A stretch of 64,000 nucleotides of DNA from Protula sp. h YS-2021 (Eukaryota; Annelida; Polychaeta; Sabellida; Serpulidae), in NCBI GenBank assembly GCA_949752745.1, contig OX457028.1, forward strand, positions 9,546,778 through 9,610,777, given 5' to 3'. The notes under the pieces were generated by a model. That model worked only from the letters and a program-made list of their open reading frames with translations, ran no database searches and had not been told where the DNA came from. Of the stretch, positions 1-13,810 are shown piece by piece (position 1 is the first letter of the stretch; each line of letters begins with the position of its first letter). A program made the translations under genes and the position numbers.

Positions 1-3000
1 ATATGATACTATAATATGATTTTATTTAGACATATATAAGATCTTGAACAATTGTAAATGATTTGTTGAGACCCTTTATATGCTATATAAATACAATGCG
101 TGTATCTTCATTGTAAATCTGATGTGTGTAGACGATACTAGTTGCGAAAACAACCAGAACTAGCATGCCACTGTTCATCCTATGTCATGCGTGGATTAGA
201 AGTATACCACAAGACAAAGCAAATAAGCCGTGTGAATACGCACCTTCAGCACTGAAGATCTACTGTTTTGCAACATTCGAATTTTCTCTAAATCTGAAAT
301 TTGAAGTTGTGTTGGGGTGATTATTGACAAACAATGTTCTTAATTTTTCACATCTCAAATTTCATTTCCAAACTGATAATTGACGACTTACAGACTAATC
401 AACAGCGCCTTTAAGACTTTGAAAATATCGATTGAAATTCATTAAACTAAAATGCAATTATTTAGTTTCATAAGTGCCATAAGTGATATGATAAATCAAA
501 ATAACAATGCCATCCTTTTATCTTGTCTCTAATATGGCATTGGTATGTTCTTCACTTTTTAGCTAATTCTTAGTTACTCAGTTAGTTATAAACTGTTGTA
601 TCGCATTTAATCAATTGGGAAAATCACGACGTTCACGTTGTACTGAGACAAAATGCATGACATACATATATGATATATATTGCACTGACATAACCATAAC
701 TGCAAGAATGCTATCGTACTGTAAAGTTGTGTCTGCTAAAATGTTTTTATGCAACGAGTATTTAAATATTTTGAACTCCACCCTGTATTAGCTATCCGTA
801 TATAAAATCTGTATCTTTCTATACGAAATGTTTATTCTTTAAATGGAAAGTTGTAGATGATAAATTTGATTTTTACGAGAATGGGCACTGAACTAGATGA
901 CATTAAATCGTATATATTGTTCAAATATAGCATCATTAACAAAGATTTATTCAGGTTATATTCCATTTGTATTGATTTTCAATGATGGCTACGGTTTTAC
1001 TTCCTATTTAGCCTTTTATGTGGAATGAAGGTGCTTAAGTGTTTCGACCAGTTAACCTTCATGCGACTCTTGGAAATAAACAGACTGACCATTTGATATC
1101 ATTAAACCAGGATAGCTTAACGACATTTTAAAAACAAAAAATTATTTGAGCGCAAACAGCGCTGGCATCTCTTACCTTTAAGATGATATTGGTACGTTCT
1201 TAACTTCTTAGTACTTCTTCGTAACTCAGTTATTTATAGATGTGTTGATACTCATTTACTTAATTTACTGTGATATGAAGGTCACGCCAACGCTATGTCG
1301 ACGGCCTAATTATTTAGTCCATGCACTTTGTTTCAATCGTGTCTTACAATGCACAAATATGTTTGTTCAACAATTTATACTAAAAATACATCGAAGCCTA
1401 ATTGTGGCATTATGTGTTTACTTCCTGAGATAAAAGACTAGAACACATAAAAGACAAGCAATTGAGTCATCTTACACTGAGTTACCTCACTTGTTGGAAT
1501 AACAAGGTAACAAATTATTTCGAAAACACTACATAACGTACCTTAAGTTGATGAAATAATCGGAATCGCCAAGGTCTTTTTATTTATGGATACAGTATTG
1601 ACTAAAAACCTATTTCAAACGTTTCTTCAGAACTTCAATCCCTTATTGCACCTCTAACTATAGAAATAAGTCTGCCAAATTCAATGAAAAACTGTATTTC
1701 ATTTACAATCACACCACTATAACAAAAGGAACATGTTTTATAAAGGAATAGTAATAAGTTTAACCCCATTTCTTTGCGCTAAGATGAATATAATGTTACT
1801 GATGTCAGGGTGATAGAGCTGATGTGCAATAGCTACCAGAAAACACCCGATAGACCTAAATGGAAGCTTTCCATCAAAATCTAATTATAACACTGTTATT
1901 CTCGACAAACGCCAGTAGATGAAAGTATACAGTCCTAACTCTTGAGTCACTCTCGTACCTCTGACTTTTTATAAGCACTAAGATTGCAAATTATACAAAC
2001 CTTTTAAACTAAAACGGAGTACACATGAGAAATAATCATATTATGGGAAAAGCCGAGTAGAGAATGAAAATTACAATTTTTTAATAAAACTGCCACTCCG
2101 TGCGGACAGGGCCAGGCCTATAAAATACTTCCGTTTTTTGGACACGCACGTAACATATATGATAGCAAGTAAACCTCAATTTCTTGCTCATAAAGCTACG
2201 TACATTAATGAAGTTATGAGGTTTTTACAGAGCTTGGCATAACAAAGGGCTCATTTTTCAGCGCTGAAATAAGGGCATGTTTATATGCAATTCCACCTAA
2301 CCGCAAAAACAGCCATTAAAGTTGAACAACTCTACCACAACACGGCTTTATACAGCGTAATCATAGAACGTCAGTAACACTAACACAGTGTATATATCAC
2401 AGAGCACTGGAAAATTTTCAAACGGTGTTCAATTTTTCCAGTGATTATGTCATTGACACCGAAAATGATCCTTTTATACTTACTTTTCTTTTTCTGGATG
2501 ATAATTCCTGTTGAAATGCTGTCACGACTGTAAAATAGTGATGTTGTTAAAATAAAAGGTGTTTGTAATCTCAGCCTTGGATAAAAGTATTGCATTTGTC
2601 AGGGAGGTTTTGTGTAATGTATGGTTTCTGTATCAGAGCCTCTTAAAACTCTACAATTTCAAACGCTTTTTAAAGTTTCCAATGATTGCATAATTCATGC
2701 TGAAATTGTCCTTTTTATTCCTACATTGCATTTCTTAGATTCTCTTTCCTTTTGAAATGTTGTTGCTAAAATAAATGGCTTGTATAATTTCAACCTTTGG
2801 ATAAAAGTGTTGCATTTGTCACGGAGCTTTTGCTTGATCTACAATTACTCCATCAACACTTTCTCTATGGGGCATATATTATGATATGCAGATGTTTAAT
2901 TTATAACGCTCATTGCATTTTAATGTATCGCCATCAATTTGCATTATTTTCAAACTGGAATATCCCATTGGCATTCAGCTCGTTATAGTTATATTGTTTA

Positions 3001-5039
3001 CGAGGGTTATTAAACATTGATCAGTATAATAACCTTCAGTCCATTTGGCTGAAGGCAGTTCCCTTTGCCATTTCCGTTCGTTCGTCAACCCTTTAATAAT
3101 TAAACTCATATTTGTATATATTACTTTTTTAAACAACACATTTTCACTACTTGATAGACATGTGTACATTTCATTTTGGAGTTTGCGCAGACTCGACTTC
3201 CAAAACCTATGCTTCTACGACTACAGATAGCAAAAATATACAATGCGGACATGCAACAGTACACCTATAAATGGTCTGAATCAATCAGTACAGAAAGAGT
3301 TTGCCTGAAAACGTTCAAACTATTTATTGATATGCTGGTTTTGATTGTTGAAAATTATAGATGTTAACTGTAATGCTTCGACTCTTATTTTAACACAGCT
3401 TTTCACATGTTTCTTTAATTAACTTTGAAAGTCGTTATATAAAAGGCTTCCAACGCTAGTTAATTTATTCATTACTATAATACCGAATTGCAATCCTTTA
3501 AATGTGCTCAACATCGGAATCAATTGAGGTGAATGGTTCACAGTTGCTGTTTGGGCACTCAATTGCAATGGTACAAATATATTTAGCTTTAAATTACAAT
3601 TTATAAATCTACTCTATTTTATCAACTGCACTAAGGATTTTTCGAAACAGTTGTTTTAGTTTTGAAATCAGCAGTTCGAAAGAATTGTCCAGAGTCACTG
3701 TTATTATTCCTAGAGGTAGGTCTTCTCAGATATGGCAAATTTAATTTTTTTGGTCGAAATTTTTTATTTACCCTTTCGGCCAACCGGCACATTTGTCATA
3801 AAGACAAATCTCTTCCATTTCAAGCCTAACCTCACATATATCTAGAATTCCACTACCACGATATAAGTACATTAACACTACGAGCAGTTGAAAGACAATT
3901 TTTTGAAGCCAGACAAATTCAAAGACAGCTAGACAACACTATGCTCCAATTAGTCTTGCTACAGAGTTGAAAGGAAACGTAATCTACATATTAATGCAGG
4001 AATTCATTCATAATTTATATATTCATACAGGTATTAATAAGAAAACATTTTGATGACATATTGTCCTTTGCAGTACAAAGTTTTCTCCATTGTTTTGCTA
4101 TTCTGCAGATGATATAATCTTTCTGAAAGAGTTACCATAATGTGTTATAATCAATGTCAATCAAAAAAGTAAAGAAATGGATTAAAGATATATTAATTAT
4201 AATATAGGAAGAAAAGAAACATATCTTTAAATTTAGATTAAACGTGTAATGGATTTTTCTAGTTTGTCTGTTGTATACTTATTGCTACTCTGGTGACTTT
4301 CTGCGTTTATTTTCAGCTATTGTTGTTTGTATTTCAAATAAGAACATGCGGGTTAAAAATTTGATCACGGAACCACTAAACGTTGCATTGTATCAATTGT
4401 CAAAATAATGCCTTTTTGACAAAGATGTATACCAGATCTATAGTCGATTTACACGACTTTTCATTTACGGCTAGAATTTCATATAGCATTTTACAATGAA
4501 ATGAAAATGCTGGGTATTTTCTTTATAGAGCAAGGTATTAGAATGTCGTTGAATGTCATCCATTGCTTGCTTTCTTTGAATATTGCTCAGTATTTTTCAC
4601 ATTTGGAACATCACTTTGGTCGTTCTAGCTAAAACTTCATCTTCAAACGCACAACTTTGACACCAGTGTTATAAATAACAAACCCGACAGGTATGCATCA
4701 TTTATTATGGTTTTAAGGTTATCTTAGAACAAACATTTAGCGTGTCACAAAATAGCTAAAACTATACAGACCTAATCAGGATTCTGTGACATAGAATACA
4801 GTGTGTCAGTAAAAAAACACACAAACATATTCAACTATATACATTTCTGCATAAACATGTATATTATGCTTAAATTCCAACGATAAAATTTCAATGATAC
4901 ATTACTAAAATGGTATATCCTAAGAATGCTAATGACGACTACAGTATTTGATTCCTAACTGATTTAAAGAATATAAGTTTAAAATATGAAAGTTTAAGCC
5001 TTGAGTGCCAACATATTCTTGCTAAAACCAAGTCTAATG
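1..5039. other. AT-rich intergenic flank, no gene recognised
   Basis: No open frame here is longer than about 70 codons and none shows a recognisable domain, so I see no supported gene. The stretch is AT-rich with scattered local duplications; for example a TTAGTTACTCAGTTA-like segment near 570 recurs in diverged form near 1215. Both strands were considered. Confidence 0.6.
2425..2840 (+). repeat. Diverged direct duplication of ~170 bp
   Basis: Two neighbouring segments, about 2425-2610 and 2670-2840, align. Both run from a TTTCCA(G/A)TGATT block through TGAAATG(C/T)TGT to GGATAAAAGT(A/G)TTGCATTTG. Copies differ at many sites and by small indels, so the duplication is old. No coding potential is seen. 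Confidence 0.6.
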
Positions 5040-5049
5040 TTGGACTTAC

Positions 5050-5945
5050 ACGATCTCAGAATGCCGGACAAGCATCCAAACATAAACCGTCGAATAAAGG
5101 CAAGCAAGTGCGACGCCCAGCAACCACCTGTAGTCCCCCGCTGAAAAGACTTCCTACGTGACAAAGGACGAGCTCAAGGAACAGATCGCACAAACCGTTT
5201 CCGAACAGATCGCACAAATCGTTCTTCGATGGCCGTCGTGCCCCGTCTGCTTCAGCGAGTGAAGACACCGAGATGCCGGGAACCTCGAATCAGATGGATC
5301 TGTCCGAGAGTTTCGACACCGAAAGCCAACACATCAACGGATGGGATTCTAGATTTTTTCGGTGATGATTCCTGCCAAGGTACTTTACACACCAGCGTAG
5401 CAAGGGCCGCGCAATTCAATCTCTTGAAAAGTACTAAGTACCGAGCAAATCTTTCGAAAAGTACTAAAATTAAAACGCGCAACCACGTCGAACTTCTTTC
5501 CCTTTTGGTCCCGGAGTAAGAGCAGCCTAGGGCAGGAGTTATCGCGAATGGCCCCCACGAAACAAAAGGCGGCTCTCCAATATAGAGCAATGGACCGATG
5601 CAATGATTATATATGTGGCTGTGTATCTCGAAGTTAACCCAATGGAAACGCAGGCACTACTAACATATATGGCCTTTGTCAGGAACATGGCACAAAAAAA
5701 CTCAGAACAACAGTTGGCGGATCTACGACGAAACCTTGAGACGGGCCCGTGTATGTACCCCTCTGCCGTGGGACAAACCCCTCATTAATCAATATAAAAG
5801 AGCTCTGTCTAGTTCCTTTCGAGGGCCCTTTCCAGCATCTCGCCGGACTTCTCCCGGCACAAACAAACAACACAATATTCCCCCTGGATTCTGCTACGCA
5901 TTGGCTTTCGCAGTCGCCAACAAACGGGGATGTTTAATCGCATAA
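5050..5945 (+). pseudogene. DIRS-like gag (ORF1) remnant
   Basis: Translated across frames, the segment gives a TKDELKEQIAQTVSEQIAQI stretch (about 5160-5220) and later RIYDETLRRAR, PLPWDKPLINQYKRALSSSF and IPPGFCYA. This ends like the ORF1 protein of DIRS elements, which carries a PPGYC-type Cys/His tail. Several stops and frameshifts separate these pieces, so it is non-functional. The assignment relies on remembered family motifs and is moderate. Confidence 0.6.
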
Positions 5946-5999
5946 GACGATATAAAAAATGCTTCCCAATCTTCCCGCGCATATTACGACAAGCGCGTT

Positions 6000-6450
6000 A
6001 CCATGGGTGCCTCCTCGTCCTGCTTAAATTTTGAAGTCCTTAGCAAGGCATTGGAATGAATATTCAAAGAACGTCTCGGCGTGGTTTCCATATTTTAGAC
6101 GATTTTATCTTTTTTCGCCGGCCGAATCAACAGGTTGCTTAGCTGCCCTAAACACGTTTCTCCACCTGTGCCAAAAACTGAATATTCCGATCAATTCGGA
6201 GAAAACTGTCATACCGTCGACGAAGGTGACTCTTCACGGTGTCGAGATCGACACGCAAGCCATGATCGCTCGCCTTCCTGCGGAAAAGCTGAAAGGGCCA
6301 TGGTCTTATTACTCAATTTGCGAGTAAGAAAAAGGTTTGGCTCTACGAAATGCAGGAAGTACTCGGATTTCTGAACTTTTGCTGAATCCAAACCTTCCAT
6401 CCCAATTGGAACTCTAAAATTATTGCAAAACAACTTATAAAAATTCCTTG
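6000..6450 (+). pseudogene. DIRS-like reverse transcriptase remnant
   Basis: At 6089-6115 the sequence reads HILDDFIFF, the DIRS version of the catalytic YXDD box. A frame change follows, and the next frame (about 6115-6300) reads LNTFLHLCQKLNIPINSEKT, then VTLHGVEIDTQAMIARLP, the conserved block after the catalytic aspartates. Further on, QEVLGFLNF (about 6352-6378) matches the start of the connection region before a stop codon. The frameshifts make it a pseudogene. Confidence 0.75.
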
Positions 6451-6479
6451 AGTGTCGAGTCATAACATGTATTAAAAAA

Positions 6480-7310
6480 ACTTGGGAAAATTTATTAGTT
6501 TTATGCATTTGTATGTTTGGGACGTTCTGATGCTGCGGTTACAACCAAAATACGTCTTGTTGTTTATAGCGTCCCTGCATTGTCAGAAGTACTCCTCAAG
6601 CTCGATTTACTCATTGTTTCATCTATCAATTTTGTACAGAAAATGGCAGGCGGGCAGGATCTCTATTTAAATTTTGCTGTAAGTAAGGCATTGCTACAAT
6701 TGCGCCGTCTACTGACAGCAGACTTCCGGTCACACTGTCAGTCCTCATAGAGCTCTGTAATGCATGCCGTTTTACAATTATTTGGGAATAGCTATATGTC
6801 ACATTTGATGCGAGCTATGTTTATGCTGGCCTTTGCTGCCTTTTTGAAAATTGGTAGAATGACGGAGCCAGCCACAAATCCGCCCTTTTGCAATTGTCAA
6901 GCCTGACTTTCCACCCAAATTGCAACTCTGCGACTGTTAAATTTGTAGCGTATAAACATAAGCTTCACAAGTCTAAACACACATTCCACCTCCAAATTAC
7001 GGAGTCAGCCAAACTTCCGGTAATCTCGGTCCTAAATCGTTATATTAAATCCAAGGGGGGTCATCCCCGGGGCCCCTGTTTTTTTCCAAACACAAACCGG
7101 GTTCTCGGGTCTTCTTTGTCAAAGTGATCCGTCAATGTTTGGCGTTTAGCAACCTCTCCCGTCTGTCGTATAACACTCATAACTTCGGAATCGGCGCTCC
7201 CCCAACGCCATAGCCAAAGGGTGGGGTCTAAAGCAAGTTAAAGTAGTTCGGCGATGGCGCTCAACAGCAGCGTTCCAAAAATATGTCAGAGTACAGGGCG
7301 TACACACTTA
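6480..7310 (+). pseudogene. DIRS-like tyrosine recombinase remnant
   Basis: Pieces in several frames follow the DIRS recombinase: SSSSIYSLFHLSILYRKW (about 6595-6650), RAMFMLAFAAFLKIGRMTE (about 6810-6865), and RRWRSTAAFQKYVR with the nucleophilic Tyr codon at 7282-7284. In related enzymes a catalytic Arg lies in an FLRIGE block; here it reads FLKIGR. The HSFRIG block here reads HNFGIG (about 7178), so that Arg is also changed. With internal stops this is clearly inactive. Confidence 0.72.
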
Positions 7311-7330
7311 TGTTCCAGAGAAACATTAAA

Positions 7331-9369
7331 AGTGACCCGATGCACTTTACGTTTGCTTTTCGACCCATCCCATCCCCGCCTGCCACAAATTTTGTAAAGA
7401 TCTGACGTCGTATCTAGCCTTTATTGCACGTGTAAATATGGTAGGGTCGTGTTGTAGGAACAGCCTCACCCTTTTTTTATTGTATGTGTAAACATGGTAG
7501 GGCTCGTGTTGTAGGATCAGCATTTGTGTCGCATTTGTATAACATTTTCCGTACATGATGGTAAACGTTCGAATTACAGTTAGTGGAAGTGGTTATAATA
7601 TTCCTCATAAGTAGTAAACCGGGAATAAATCCCCTAGCATCTACTGAGGTTTTCGTATGTGGCGATAGCTGTATCCAGCTTATGGCGGGTCTATCGCCAA
7701 ATTAAGACACGCATAAATTTCAAAATGTATTGTTAAAGTAGTGTAAACATGACAGTATGGTGTAAATAAATCGTCGAGAATATCTGCGCATATTCCGACA
7801 TAAAGGCAAACAAATATCTTTATTTTGACTACATGTCAGGAGAAAAAATAAAAAATACCTTGTAAAATCTACAATTGTAAATACAAAAGCAGTTGATTTT
7901 GTTACTGCTTCTAATATGACAACCGTCATTATCATAAGCTTCGAAAGCTAAACACTAACAGCTCAATTTCTACAACGCAGCTCTGTAAAACAATGACAAC
8001 CTAGCTTTGTGTTTTTTTTTACTTTCCTTTCCAAATTATTTTTAACTAATTAACTTATTAACAATATGTATATTAAAATCACAGTAGCATATTCTAGTTC
8101 ACTGATATCAAGAAACTCTACTTAAGGACATTTTTTCAAAAAGTGAACAATTAACATATTTTTTCCGGGTAGAATTTTGTTAGCTGGTTTTAATAATTCT
8201 GCTGAGATTTGTCCGTGCTGTACTTTTGTGAACTATCAATACATGTGAGTAACGATTTTGTCCTGCTTTGCATTGTTTGAAGCAGTTTATAAAAATATGT
8301 CTCTTGCCAATTATGTTCCATACGCAAATGTTGAAAGGATAAAAATACAAAGGTACAGTCGCCAGGTAGGACCTAAAGCAATTCGAGAACTATTTATCTT
8401 GTGTCAACAATGCCTTGATCGTAATTCACATTCTTTGTGTTGATGTATAACCCACTAAATAAAAACTAGTCTATTTGCTCCATCGTCTTAAAGAGTACAA
8501 GAAAAGTAATAATTCAAGCCAAAAGACTATCGACTATTGCACTTCTGCTTGTGGTTTCATACGCAGTACATGGCATGGTTTTTTACCGTTGGTTTTGAAA
8601 TGAAGGAATCTGTATTTTTATTTCTATATGCAGATTCGTTATATTGTAAAGCAATATACCTAGTTTACATGCTTGGATTTACTAAGGAGGAGATTCTATA
8701 GTTTAATTTATAGATTGTTGTAAGTACAGACTATTCAAACCATTTCATGACATACTTAAATGTCTGGACTAACATCCAATGAATTGAAGATTAACGTCCC
8801 GGGCTAACCGTTTAGCATAAACTTATTATTCAGGAAAGCTCGTGGTTCAATTCTCCATCAAGACTGCGCATCAATATTCATTTTGATCTGCTTTCTCAAT
8901 ATAAAATTTAAAATCGTTGTTTGAATCTTCCTTTTTGATCTCGATTAAGGTACTGTTTCGGGGACCGACCGAGTGTTTTAGCCACAGTATCCTCTCTGTA
9001 GCTTGACCCGAAAGCTCACCCTAATTACTTACGCTAGCAATGAGCCGTAATATTTAAATTGAAACATATTAGGCAGCTAATGTGACATTTACCTTCAATT
9101 AAATATTGCCATTTTCCCTACGTTGCCAGGCTGTTCCTTAACCTCACTCAAAATTTAATATTGTATTATACAGATATGCATAAAATGAATCTACATTAAG
9201 CATAGTTTGAATATTTACATTTCAAATGCACCTTTTTAGTTCAACTCGAGGTTTACTTTCGCTCTCTGTAGAAAAATCGGCAGTGCTACGAACCGTAATA
9301 GTTAGTAAGAAAGCTTAAAGCTAACAAGACACTTGTTCTGAATTTCAAAGATGATTGGGCGTCTTTACA
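7331..9369. other. Intergenic, no feature recognised
   Basis: No supported gene, RNA or clear repeat was seen. A GGTTCAATTCTC string near 8851 resembles a tRNA B box, but no convincing tRNA fold was found around it. Confidence 0.5.
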
Positions 9370-10255
9370 TCAATGAGCCTCCTCTTATCCGGTAAAGAAC
9401 CTTTTCTTATCCGATCAAAGAACCGCCTCTCTTCCGATCAAAGAATCTCTTCTCATCCGATCAAAGAACCCATCTCATCCAATCAGACACCTTGCTCTTT
9501 TCCTATTCAAGAATCTCCTCTTTTCCGATCAATGAAGCTCCGCTCATCTAATCAAAGAGCCTGCTCTCATCCGATCAGAAATTGCTTCTCATCCGATCAA
9601 AGAACTCCCTGTCATGCAATCAAAGAACCTCGTCTCATCCGATCAAAGTACCCATCTCATCCAATCAAACAACCTCCTCTCATCCGATCAAAGAACCTCC
9701 TCTTATTCAGTAAAAAGGCCTACTCTAATCCGATCTAACAACTTGCTCTCATCCGATCCAAGAACCTCCTCTTATCCGATCAATAAAGCTCCTCTCATCT
9801 AATCAAAGAACCTGCTGTCATCCAATCAAACAGCCTATTCTCATTCGATCAAAGAAACTCCTCTCATCACATCAATGAAGCTCCTCTCATCCAATCGACG
9901 AATCTCCTCTCATCAGATCAGTGAACCTCCACTCATTTAATCAAAGAACTTCCTTTCATCCAATCGATGAACCCCATTTCATTGAATCAAATAACCTCCT
10001 CTCATCCGATCAATGAACCTGATATGCGATCAATCAACCTGCTCTCATTCGATCAAACAACCTGCTCTCATCCGATCAAAGAACCTCTCTCATCAAGTCA
10101 ATGAACCTCCTGTCATCTGATCAATGAACCTCCTCCCACCCGATTAAAGAACCTCCTCTCATCCAATCAATGAACCTCCTTTCATCCGACCAAAGAACCT
10201 CCATTCATCCAATTAATGAAACTCATCTCATCCTATCAAAGAATTTCCTACATCC
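9370..10255 (+). repeat. Minisatellite of ~22-24 bp units
   Basis: About 35-40 diverged copies of a unit close to CTCATCCGATCAAAGAACCT run head to tail. Variants alternate ATCAAAGAA with ATCAATGAA and CTCATCC with CTTATCC. The two open frames that cross the array (9355-9738 and 9614-9802) only reflect the repeat and are not supported as genes. Confidence 0.9.
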
Positions 10256-12740
10256 TATACTATGCCGGTGTCGATGACAATGCTGAGCTTTCAACATTTT
10301 AACAGAACATAAAAGATCTATCGATCCGCAATGCATAGTGCACAAACATAAACACAAGGCCGAACCAGACGATGGAACTTAGAGAAAAAATATTTACTGA
10401 ATTTCTAAACCGGGAGTATGATATCTCTATTACCAATATCGCTGTATCTAAAGTACATAAAGCAATAGTGAAAAAATAGTGAAAATAGTGAAAGGTACAG
10501 CAAGATTGTGATATAACATTTACTAGAATTTGTTGTATCTTCTCAAGTACAGAGAGACTGGGACATAACAGCGGTGCAGCGATATTGAGATATAAATTTT
10601 ACTAGGGTTTCTACTCAGGTACAGTGGAGATTGTGATATGGCTTTTAGTGCTATGCCAAAGTTATGGCTTAATTTTCTTCAGCCACTGTCATTTGTATCG
10701 GGAAGCACCAACTAGCACCAACTGTCCCTTGATGAAGTGTTATTTTTAGAATTTGGTGCAACTACTTGCCTGAATGAGAAAAACTGAACACCCATTACCA
10801 TACGTTTCTATTCCATATTTTATATCTATCTAAGCTAGCGAAGTCTTAAATACAAGGCGATATCTGCGTTGTAATTTCCAAGTGAAGAACTAAACAAAGC
10901 AGATACTGTTATCCTTTCTCTCTCTTCCAGTTCAATTTTCTTTATATTGTTAATGGTAATAGGTGAAGGCACTTATTTCACCCATCACAGAGATCTCTCA
11001 TAAAACCAAAGAAGGAGTCAACGGAATTGTACCATATTTCTATTGTGTTGAGTAGAATGATTTTTCTTGAGAATATTTATAGAAAAGATCAAGAAGAGTG
11101 TAATCAAGACTAAGTAAAAATTTCGCTGTGTCATCTTACATTTTTGCTCATTTTATTAGTTACCCGTATAATGCAACAGTAATTCTCTAGATTTAGAAAA
11201 AAGAGGATCTTGATGTAAAAACAGGGTGAACTTTATATTGACCATAAAATGCTAAAAAAATACTAGTGAAAGGGCGGCAGTAAATGAGCTCATTTAGCAT
11301 TACTATTTTTGTACATTATTTTAAATTAAGAAATTAAGAAATTTCCGCGTTCGTAAATCAGCATGTAGTCTAGCGTGAAGTATTTCAACCAATAAGTTAT
11401 ACCCCATAATAAAGATAAATCACCACAAAATGCCCCCTTTTCACATTTCATTAATTTAGGTTGCTAGGCAACAGGCAAAACATGCTTATTTTTTACCGAT
11501 ACAGCATGTCAGAAATGCTTTTTGTAGGTTTGCAAGCAGCTATATATGATGCCGTGATTGTCTTTTTGTGAGATTTCTTGTGAAAAATAAAACCAAAACG
11601 CAATCTATATAAATAAATAAAAACAACATAAACTTTTTAGGCCTTGTTAAGTGATAGAGTATATATTTCAGTCTCTTTATAGTTCCGAGGGCTTTAACGT
11701 CACTAACACTATAACACCGTGGCTCTTAAATCTGCCTGTCTTATATACTTTTGCATTGTCACTTTATCTTCGAATAATCAAGATGTTTCTTAAACATTTT
11801 TTACCAATTATGCTGCCATGTACACTTGGGACGAAATCTTGATTCTCTTTTTACTCGTTTTCACACTTGCAAAAAAAAGTCTCAAGGAGTTACTGTATTA
11901 CCAAGCATTGTTAAGTTTCCGTTTTATATCCTTCTTTGTTTTTATTTTCATTTTCATAGTCACCTGTTGGTTTCTATGCATTTCCTCCAAAATGGCGAGG
12001 GTTACTCACAATGACGTCATTTGTTCAGTTTTTTTTCTATTTAAGGCGATTTTATGTTGATACTAATAAATGTGTACAGAAAGCATTGAAAAAGAAAAAG
12101 TATTTGAGATAAAAAATATATTTTCAAAAATTAAACTCTCTGTGTGTGTCTGCCGATATTGTCTTAAACGAGAGTCTTAAATAGTTCTGTTTACTTCCTA
12201 GGTACAGCCCACAATGCGGGTTATGTCAACCGTCTCTCCGTCTGTATGTTGTGTACATTTTTATCTCTATGCTACTTCTCCTAGATTCTCCATTGGATCC
12301 AACAAAAGTTTGCAGAAATACTGGAGCAGAAGGTCATACAATTCCTTAATTTTGGCGATTCCTAATTTTTCGTCAGTTTTACATTTTATTAAATTAATTA
12401 ACATTTTTGTATTAGGATAATCTTGGTCTTAACACTACTTTATAACAACATTTCATTCGGTATCATACACTTTTAAATCTTTAGAATGGTAAATTTGCAT
12501 AGTAATGAATGGGACTAGTAAACACCTTTGACAAACCTATTGTGTTACCAGACATTAAAAAGTTCCTGATTTTGTTACACTTGGGGATTTTTAACCCCCA
12601 ATTGATTGGGTTCGGTAAAGTGTTTCCGTATGATTTCTTTTTTGCCATAACCTTGTCATGCGAGATCCAGAGACGGCTAGGGTTAGGGTGAGCAAACTTG
12701 CAGAGATAAGCATGCAGTAGCATGTTTACTTGTCCACCTC
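10256..12740. other. Intergenic, no gene recognised
   Basis: AT-rich with short spurious frames. A near repeat of AAAATAGTGAAAATAGTGAAA lies at about 10470-10495, and three related GTACAG-GA-TTGTGATAT stretches lie between 10495 and 10640. Nothing codes for a recognisable protein. Confidence 0.5.
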
Positions 12741-12745
12741 AATTT

Positions 12746-12928
<183 letters not shown>

Positions 12929-13116
12929 CAGTCATGAGGAACCATACCTTATAAATAGCCCATTTATATATTGTGTATTGTATCTTTTTTTAGAAAAAAA
13001 AGACCTGTTTGTGGTGCTTGATTATCTTCGTGCTTAACCGTGTGTAAACATCTTGAACAGTCAAGGAAAATACCGGTGGCTATAAATTTCTTTAATAGAT
13101 AAAAAATAGCGGATTT

Positions 13117-13118
<2 letters not shown>

Positions 13119-13200
<82 letters not shown>
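13119..13200. repeat. (GA)n microsatellite
   Basis: About 80 bp of uninterrupted GA. The Ser/Leu open frame on the other strand is an artefact. Confidence 0.97.
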
Positions 13201-13202
<2 letters not shown>

Positions 13203-13289
13203 TTACCTCCGCCTCCAAAGTTAAGGTCAAATTGAGGGCATCATATTTTAATCCCTTATTTATTACAACTGGCTAGAAATAACGCTTAA

Positions 13290-13810
13290 ATCTTTTGAAC
13301 AGGTGGACGGTTTCAGTACAGAGCAATCTCGCGACCTGAATCTCGACGTCAAGGTCAAAACCGGTTAGAGATATGGCGTTTCATGTTTACTTTCGATCCT
13401 TTAGGCAAAAGCCGGAAGTTGGCCATTATCTCAAAATCTTTTAGAGATACGGCGATTTCGAGCATATTTTCCTCCCTTCCCTTTTGACTGAAAAAACGCT
13501 CTGTAAGCGGTATTTCGGTGAATTTGACCTCCTCGGTCATGGTCGATGTCAAAAACCGGAAGTTAAGCATTATCGCAAAACCAGATACAGAGATAGCGAT
13601 TTTAAGGTTATTTTCGGGCCTAAACAACGTTACATAAGATGTACCGCGGCGACCTTGACCTTCTCGGTCACAATTAAGGTCAAAAACAGGAAGTTGACCA
13701 TTATCTCGAAAACGATTAGAGATACAACGAGTGTGAGCTCATTTTTACCGAGGGGTAAGAGGTATCTCGATGACCTTAAACTCCACGGTCATGTTATGGT
13801 CGTCAGCGTC
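13290..13810 (+). repeat. Tandem repeat of ~130-145 bp rich in GGTCA
   Basis: Three to four diverged copies share AAGGTCAAAA(A)CCGGAAGTT, a CATTATCTC block and AGAGATA(C)GGCGAT. The CATTATC blocks start near 13422, 13567 and 13697. Open frames on both strands (13355-13627 and 13484-13813) follow the repeat and have no domain, so I do not call genes. Confidence 0.75.

Larger units (their letters stand above)
5040..7330 (+). mobile_element. Degenerate DIRS-like (tyrosine recombinase) retrotransposon
   Basis: Three consecutive degraded coding segments in one orientation resemble the gag, reverse transcriptase and tyrosine recombinase of DIRS-type YR retrotransposons. Each is broken by stops and frameshifts. 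Markers are an IPPGFCYA gag tail (about 5873), a HILDDFIFF polymerase box (6089), a VEIDTQAMIARLP segment (about 6240) and a recombinase C-terminus RRWRSTAAFQKYVR (about 7247-7290). DIRS elements use a tyrosine recombinase in place of a DDE integrase, which fits this order. No terminal repeats were recognised, so the limits are approximate. Confidence 0.75.

Noticed and set aside
8805..8870. tRNA- or SINE-like box B string GGTTCAATTCTC
   Set aside because: No acceptor stem or anticodon arm could be folded around it.
9370..10255. Array that could look like a CRISPR
   Set aside because: Units are contiguous and diverged with no unique spacers, and the genome is eukaryotic.
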